Shown here piece after piece: positions 60,582 through 64,000 of a stretch of 64,000 nt of DNA. Numbering within the stretch: the first letter of the stretch is position 1; the number at the start of each line of letters is the position of its first letter. The stretch spans positions 62,001-126,000 of the forward strand of contig CAZQLL010000004.1 in assembly GCA_964594125.1 (NCBI GenBank), read 5' to 3'. A program made the position numbers and the translations under genes. The DNA is from CAVRZJ01 sp964594125 (GTDB taxonomy: Bacteria; Acidobacteriota; Thermoanaerobaculia; Thermoanaerobaculales; Thermoanaerobaculaceae). The notes under the pieces are model-generated. The model was not told where the DNA came from. It did no database searches and saw only the letters and a program-made list of their open reading frames with translations.

Positions 60582-61135
60582 ACCGCGCACCCTCCCTTCG
60601 TGGCCGTCGCGCCGCCCGCGTCGGCCTCCGGAACGTCCTCCTCGACCGCCCCCGCGCGCTTCAGCAGCGAGTGCACGCGCGCCTTCGCCTCGGCGGCGCG
60701 CAGCTCGAACAGCCGCTGCCGGCACGCCGTGAAGGCATCGAAGGCGCTCATTGCCAGCGTCTCGATGCGTGCCGAGAGGTCGTCGTGCTCGGCGGCCGGG
60801 CAGGCGTCATGGCGCTCGCCGAGGACGTCGCTCACCGCCGTCCGCACGAGGAACACGAAGCCGACGGCGCGCCCCGGCGTGAAGTCCTGCACCGCGCGCA
60901 TACGCACCATCGCATCGAGCGCATCCCCTGCCGCCGAGGCATCGGCGGTATCGCCGAGCAGCTCATCGAGCAGCACGGCGAGCGAGCGGCGGACGACGGC
61001 GCCCACCGGGTTGCGGAACGGATCGCTCTCGTTGAGGAAGAGCGCCGCGCTCGCCGCCGGGTAGGTCGCCAGCGTCAGGTCGCCCCAGCGGCGGGCGACC
61101 TCAGCTCTGTGCTCGCGCATGAGGTCGATGAGCAT
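60578..61135 (-). CDS. RsbRD N-terminal domain protein
   Basis: 185 residues, mostly helical, matching the sensor-like N-terminal globin-fold domain of RsbR paralogues without a STAS domain. From memory, genes of this type often sit directly before dsrM in sulfate and sulfite reducers; their function is not known. Four-base overlap with dsrM suggests translational coupling and a role tied to the complex. Confidence 0.72.
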   Translation of the reverse strand: MLIDLMREHRAEVARRWGDLTLATYPAASAALFLNESDPFRNPVGAVVRRSLAVLLDELLGDTADASAAGDALDAMVRMRAVQDFTPGRAVGFVFLVRTAVSDVLGERHDACPAAEHDDLSARIETLAMSAFDAFTACRQRLFELRAAEAKARVHSLLKRAGAVEEDVPEADAGGATATKGGCAV

Positions 61136-61188
61136 GGCCGTTGTCTCCGCTGCGCGGCACCCGAAGCCGGCCGACAGCCGCTGCCGCG

Positions 61189-61206
61189 ACCGGCGGGCGC
61201 CGGTCC
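61189..61206. other. Hairpin in the dsrC to RsbRD-N gap
   Basis: GACCGGC-GGGC-GCCGGTC inside the 137-base gap, the largest interruption in the dsr gene array. No T-tract, so it may protect the 3' end of an abundant dsrC message rather than terminate fully. Confidence 0.35.
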
Positions 61207-61272
61207 CCGACGCGCGCCGCCTCCCGCCCGCGTGCGGCCCGGACGGGACGGCGCGTGGGGACGGCGGATAGG

Positions 61273-61590
61273 CTAGACGCAGCCCGTCGGCTTCGGCAGC
61301 CCGGCGACCTTGCAGGCGCCCTTGGCCGGCCCCGACGGGAACAGCTCGTACACCTTCTTGAGGTCGAACCCGGTCTCCTTGCAGAGCTTGCGGATCATCG
61401 GCGCGACGCCGAACTGCAGGTAGTAGTTGCGCAGGTAGTTGACCAGCTTCCAGTGGTCGTCGGTGAGCGCCGTGACGCCCTCGGTCGAGGCCAGCGCCAG
61501 CGCGACGTCGGCGTTCCAGACCTCCGGGTTCTCCATGAAGCCGTCCTCGTCGACAGCGATGGAGACGTTGCCGTGCGTGAAGGTTGCCAT
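61273..61590 (-). CDS. dsrC: DsrC sulfur carrier protein
   Basis: 105-residue partner of dissimilatory sulfite reductase. Both functional cysteines of the flexible C-terminal arm are present with correct spacing: Cys93 in GACKVAGLPK and penultimate Cys104 in TGCV. This separates true DsrC from TusE and regulatory homologues that lack one of them. The core carries the family's DDHWKLVNYLRNYY helix. Starts two bases after the TPR gene. Confidence 0.97.
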   Translation of the reverse strand: MATFTHGNVSIAVDEDGFMENPEVWNADVALALASTEGVTALTDDHWKLVNYLRNYYLQFGVAPMIRKLCKETGFDLKKVYELFPSGPAKGACKVAGLPKPTGCV

Positions 61591-61592
61591 TG

Positions 61593-62186
61593 CTAACTCC
61601 TCCTTGTCGGTTGCGGGAGACCCGTCTCCCTGTTTTCGCCCAGCTCCAGCACCGGGACGGCGTCCTTGCCGGCCCGTTCGAGTGCCCTCAGGAACTCGGG
61701 TTCCGGGTGGTACCCGAGCTCGATGGCGATGGCCAGATGCTTTCTCGCCTCGTCGACCTGTCCGATGGCATTGAGCGCCACCGCCATGAAGTAGCGCCCG
61801 CCCGGATGGCGCGGGTCGAGCTCGAGCACGCGGCGGAAGCAGTCGTGCATCTCGACCGCCTCGCCCAGGTACAGGTGCCCCAGCCCCTGGTTGTAGTGCG
61901 CATGCAGGAAATCCGGACGGGCCTGCGCGGCCTGCCGGTTCACCTCGACGCAGCTCTTGAAGTCCCAGCGCGCCAGGTGCACGCCGCCCAGATTGACGAG
62001 CGCCTCAGGCATGCCGGGCTCGAGCTCGAGCGCGCGACGAAACGCCTGCTCCGCCTCTCCAATGGCGCCGAGCTCGGCGAGAGTGGCTCCCAGGTTGAGG
62101 TGGGCCCTCGCCGAGTCGGGCCGTTGTGCGACGGCCGCCCGCAACCTGCTCAGGCGGTCCGCCGGCCCAGCCGATTCATGATGCAT
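61593..62186 (-). CDS. Tetratricopeptide repeat protein
   Basis: 197-residue cytoplasmic protein (no signal peptide) made of about four TPR units, for example AHLNLGATLAELGAIGEAEQ and AHYNQGLGHLYLGEAVEM. Probably a protein-protein adaptor. Overlaps the HEAT-like gene by 11 bases and precedes dsrC by two, so its partner may be in the dsr machinery. Confidence 0.85.
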   Translation of the reverse strand: MHHESAGPADRLSRLRAAVAQRPDSARAHLNLGATLAELGAIGEAEQAFRRALELEPGMPEALVNLGGVHLARWDFKSCVEVNRQAAQARPDFLHAHYNQGLGHLYLGEAVEMHDCFRRVLELDPRHPGGRYFMAVALNAIGQVDEARKHLAIAIELGYHPEPEFLRALERAGKDAVPVLELGENRETGLPQPTRRS

Positions 62187-62643
62187 GGGACCTCCCCCCC
62201 GTCGAACACTTCCCCAGTCCTCCGCGCAACGCCGCCGCGGCCTGCGCGGGAAGCAGCTCGGCGACCCGGCGCACCGCGGCCACCAGCTCGTCCCGGAGAA
62301 CGGGATCCGCGGTCAGCCGCAGCAGGTCGGGCACCAGTCCGACCAGCAGCCGCGGCTCGCTCTCCGCGATCCTGCGGATCACCAGGGGTGCGTTCATCGC
62401 GTTGGTGCCGGACTCGTCGTTCATCGCCCAGATCAGCCGGCGCAGCACGTCGGTGAGGAGCTCGGGGTGATGCCGCGCGGCCAGCGCCAGCCCGTCGGCG
62501 GCCACCGCGCAGCGGGCCGGGTCGGCCTGGTAGGTCATCCCCAGGAGGGTCCGCACCAGGCGGCGATCGGCGGCGACCAGGCGCTCGACCTCGGTGAGGT
62601 CGCCGCGGCCCACCGCCGCACGCAGCCCCGCCGCGCCGCTCAC
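62176..62643 (-). CDS. HEAT-like helical repeat protein of the dsr cluster
   Basis: 155 residues of helical hairpins (LLTDVLRRLIWAMNDESGTN, LVGLVPDLLRLTADPVLRDE). The WAMNDESG segment recalls HEAT/PBS-lyase-like proteins I associate with sulfate reducers' dsr or hdr loci, but I cannot name a family with confidence. The GTG at 62643 overlaps the dsrN stop by four bases. Confidence 0.6.
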   Translation of the reverse strand: MSGAAGLRAAVGRGDLTEVERLVAADRRLVRTLLGMTYQADPARCAVAADGLALAARHHPELLTDVLRRLIWAMNDESGTNAMNAPLVIRRIAESEPRLLVGLVPDLLRLTADPVLRDELVAAVRRVAELLPAQAAAALRGGLGKCSTGGRSHAS

Positions 62644-64000
62644 CAGCCACCTCGCCGCGCCGCGGCGACGAGCGCCGGCGCCCACTCCGGGGTGCCGAGC
62701 GCGTGGATGTGGGTATAGGCGGCCAGCGCGTTGCCGGCCACGACGCCGTCGCGGCCGCCGCCGATGCCGGTACCGCGCTCGAGCGCGAGCACCGTGCGGA
62801 CCGCGCCGGCGCCGCCGGTGACCTGCGAGTAGTGGAACTCGTGGCCGCGCAGCACAGTGCCCGCGGGCATGAAGGGGTTGTCGGAATCGACGCGGGCGAC
62901 CACGTAGCCGTGGCCCATCGGCCGGCTCGTGAAGCTGATCTCGAGCGGCAGCGAGCCGGCCATCGCGTGGGCGACGCCGTCGGCGACCAGCGTCCGCGCC
63001 AGGTACATCAGGCCGCCGCATTCCGCCCACGCCGGCACGCCGCGCGCGAGCGAGCGCGCCAGCGCCGCGCGGAACGGCTGGTTGGCGGAGAGCTCGGCGG
63101 CGTACACCTCCGGGAAACCGCCGCCCGCGTACACGAGGTCGACATCGGGTACCGCGGCGTCGTGCAGCGGCGACACATCGACCAGCTCGGCGCCGGCGGC
63201 CGCCAGCGATTCGAGGTTCTCCGGGTAGTAGAACATGAACGCGTTGTCGCGCAGCACGCCGACGCGCACCGGGCGTCCGGCCGGAGGCGCCGGCGCCGGC
63301 GCCGGGGCGTCGAGCGCGCCGGCCGCGCGCGCAGCGGCGAGGATGCCGTCGACGTCGATGTACCGTTCCGCCGCCTCGCCGAGCGCGGCGACCACCCGCT
63401 CCGCAGCCGGGTGCTCGGAGACCGTGACGAGACCGAGGTGGCGGCTCGGCAGCTCGAGATCCTCGAGGCGGGGCATGGCGCCGAGGACCGCGATCCCGAC
63501 GTTGGCGAGCGCTTCGCGGATCACCTTCTCGTGACGGGCCGTCGCCACGCGGTTGAGGATGACGCCGGCCAGGGGCAGCTCGGGGTCGAGGGCGCGGCAC
63601 CCGAGCACGAGCGCCGCCACCGTCGCCGTCACCTTGGTGGCGTCGACGACCAGCGCCACCGGAGCGCCGAGCAGCCTGGCGAGCTCGGCGGTGGAGTGGC
63701 TACCCCGGGCGTCGACGCCGTCGAACAGACCCCGGTTGCCCTCGACGACTGCGATGTCGGCGGAGGCGCCGGCCCGCGCCACCGAGAGGAGGACCGTCTC
63801 TCGCGGCATCATGAACGTGTCGAGGTTTCGCCCGGGGGCGCCGGACGCGGCCGCGAGCCAGGCGGCGTCGATGAAGTCGGGGCCTTTCTTGAAGGCGGCG
63901 ACGCGGGTCCCCCGCGCGCGGAGGGCCCGCACGAGAGAGAGGCAGACCAGCGTCTTGCCGGCGTCTCCGGCGAGACCGGCCACCACCACCCTCGGCAGGC
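62640..64000 (-). CDS. dsrN: DsrN/CbiA-type (siroheme) amide synthase, 5' end cut by window edge
   Basis: Glutamine-dependent amidotransferase of the cobyrinate a,c-diamide synthase family. N-terminal P-loop AGLAGDAGKT in a dethiobiotin-synthetase-like domain; C-terminal glutaminase with nucleophile Cys in AECGGLMYLA. In dsr clusters this gene (dsrN) is thought to amidate siroheme for DsrAB, which fits the context better than cobalamin synthesis, since no other cob genes are present. Residues LPRVV before the P-loop are still open at the right edge, so the first few residues are missing. Confidence 0.85.
   Translation of the reverse strand, partial: LPRVVVAGLAGDAGKTLVCLSLVRALRARGTRVAAFKKGPDFIDAAWLAAASGAPGRNLDTFMMPRETVLLSVARAGASADIAVVEGNRGLFDGVDARGSHSTAELARLLGAPVALVVDATKVTATVAALVLGCRALDPELPLAGVILNRVATARHEKVIREALANVGIAVLGAMPRLEDLELPSRHLGLVTVSEHPAAERVVAALGEAAERYIDVDGILAAARAAGALDAPAPAPAPPAGRPVRVGVLRDNAFMFYYPENLESLAAAGAELVDVSPLHDAAVPDVDLVYAGGGFPEVYAAELSANQPFRAALARSLARGVPAWAECGGLMYLARTLVADGVAHAMAGSLPLEISFTSRPMGHGYVVARVDSDNPFMPAGTVLRGHEFHYSQVTGGAGAVRTVLALERGTGIGGGRDGVVAGNALAAYTHIHALGTPEWAPALVAAARRGGW

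Noticed and set aside
62640..64000. Cobalamin biosynthesis gene cbiA/cobB
   Set aside because: Same family, but with no other cobalamin genes and a full dsr context, dsrN is the better reading; not excluded.

Overview
The window is uniformly GC-rich, gene-dense bacterial chromosome. A VWFA protein of the type expanded in Acidobacteriota (39198-40952), a DUF4388/PATAN protein, and a dissimilatory sulfur (dsr) gene cluster point to a sulfite/sulfate-metabolising acidobacterium, possibly Thermoanaerobaculia-like. That placement is inference; there is no rRNA to confirm it.

Left part (1-16960): the arginine synthesis gene argG (cut by the left edge), a periplasmic-propeller diguanylate cyclase, an acyl-CoA dehydrogenase, a pyruvoyl arginine decarboxylase-agmatinase pair (arginine to putrescine) with an orphan solute-binding lipoprotein, a LarA-type nickel enzyme, metG, a PATAN protein, a coupled sirtuin-radC pair, a crotonase and an AEC transporter.

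Middle (17051-25220): a tRNA-Ser(TGA) followed by a decayed PIN toxin and a truncated tyrosine integrase, then the mutagenic translesion cassette imuA-imuB-dnaE2, divergent from a self-cleaving XRE/S24 repressor. The two promoters share one palindrome whose half-sites are the two -35 boxes. This cassette is riddled with short elements built of inverted arrays of 7-bp repeats, all inserted without breaking the reading frame. The largest carries a four-helix-bundle (S23-type) gene and sits exactly between the start codon and body of dnaE2.

Region 25290-47000: a GT4 gene, a YbjN protein, a convergent gap bounded by inverted hexamer arrays, a four-gene overlapping operon for archaeal/Chloroflexi-like membrane glycosylation (DUF2298, DUF2298 fusion, Agl23-like, DPM1-like GT2), a secreted pseudo-metalloprotease, a PF04008 kinase gene behind a riboswitch-like leader, a LysE exporter, the VWFA protein, hsp20, mutL and a large secreted propeller/PKD/malectin-like protein.

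Right part (47313-64000, all minus strand, tightly packed): read in the direction of transcription, dsrN, a HEAT-like protein, a TPR protein, dsrC, an RsbRD-N protein, dsrMKJOP, a CoA-disulfide-reductase/rhodanese fusion, hemA, a siroheme synthase fusion, then a PhnD-like binding protein, a histidine kinase and an NtrC-type sigma54 activator. dsrAB would be expected beyond the right edge. Just downstream of the NtrC gene lies a consensus sigma54 promoter driving a ~158-nt transcript with an intrinsic terminator: a candidate sigma54-dependent small RNA controlled by the adjacent three-component system, in a dsr locus. This RNA and the heptad-repeat elements are the two most promising undescribed items.
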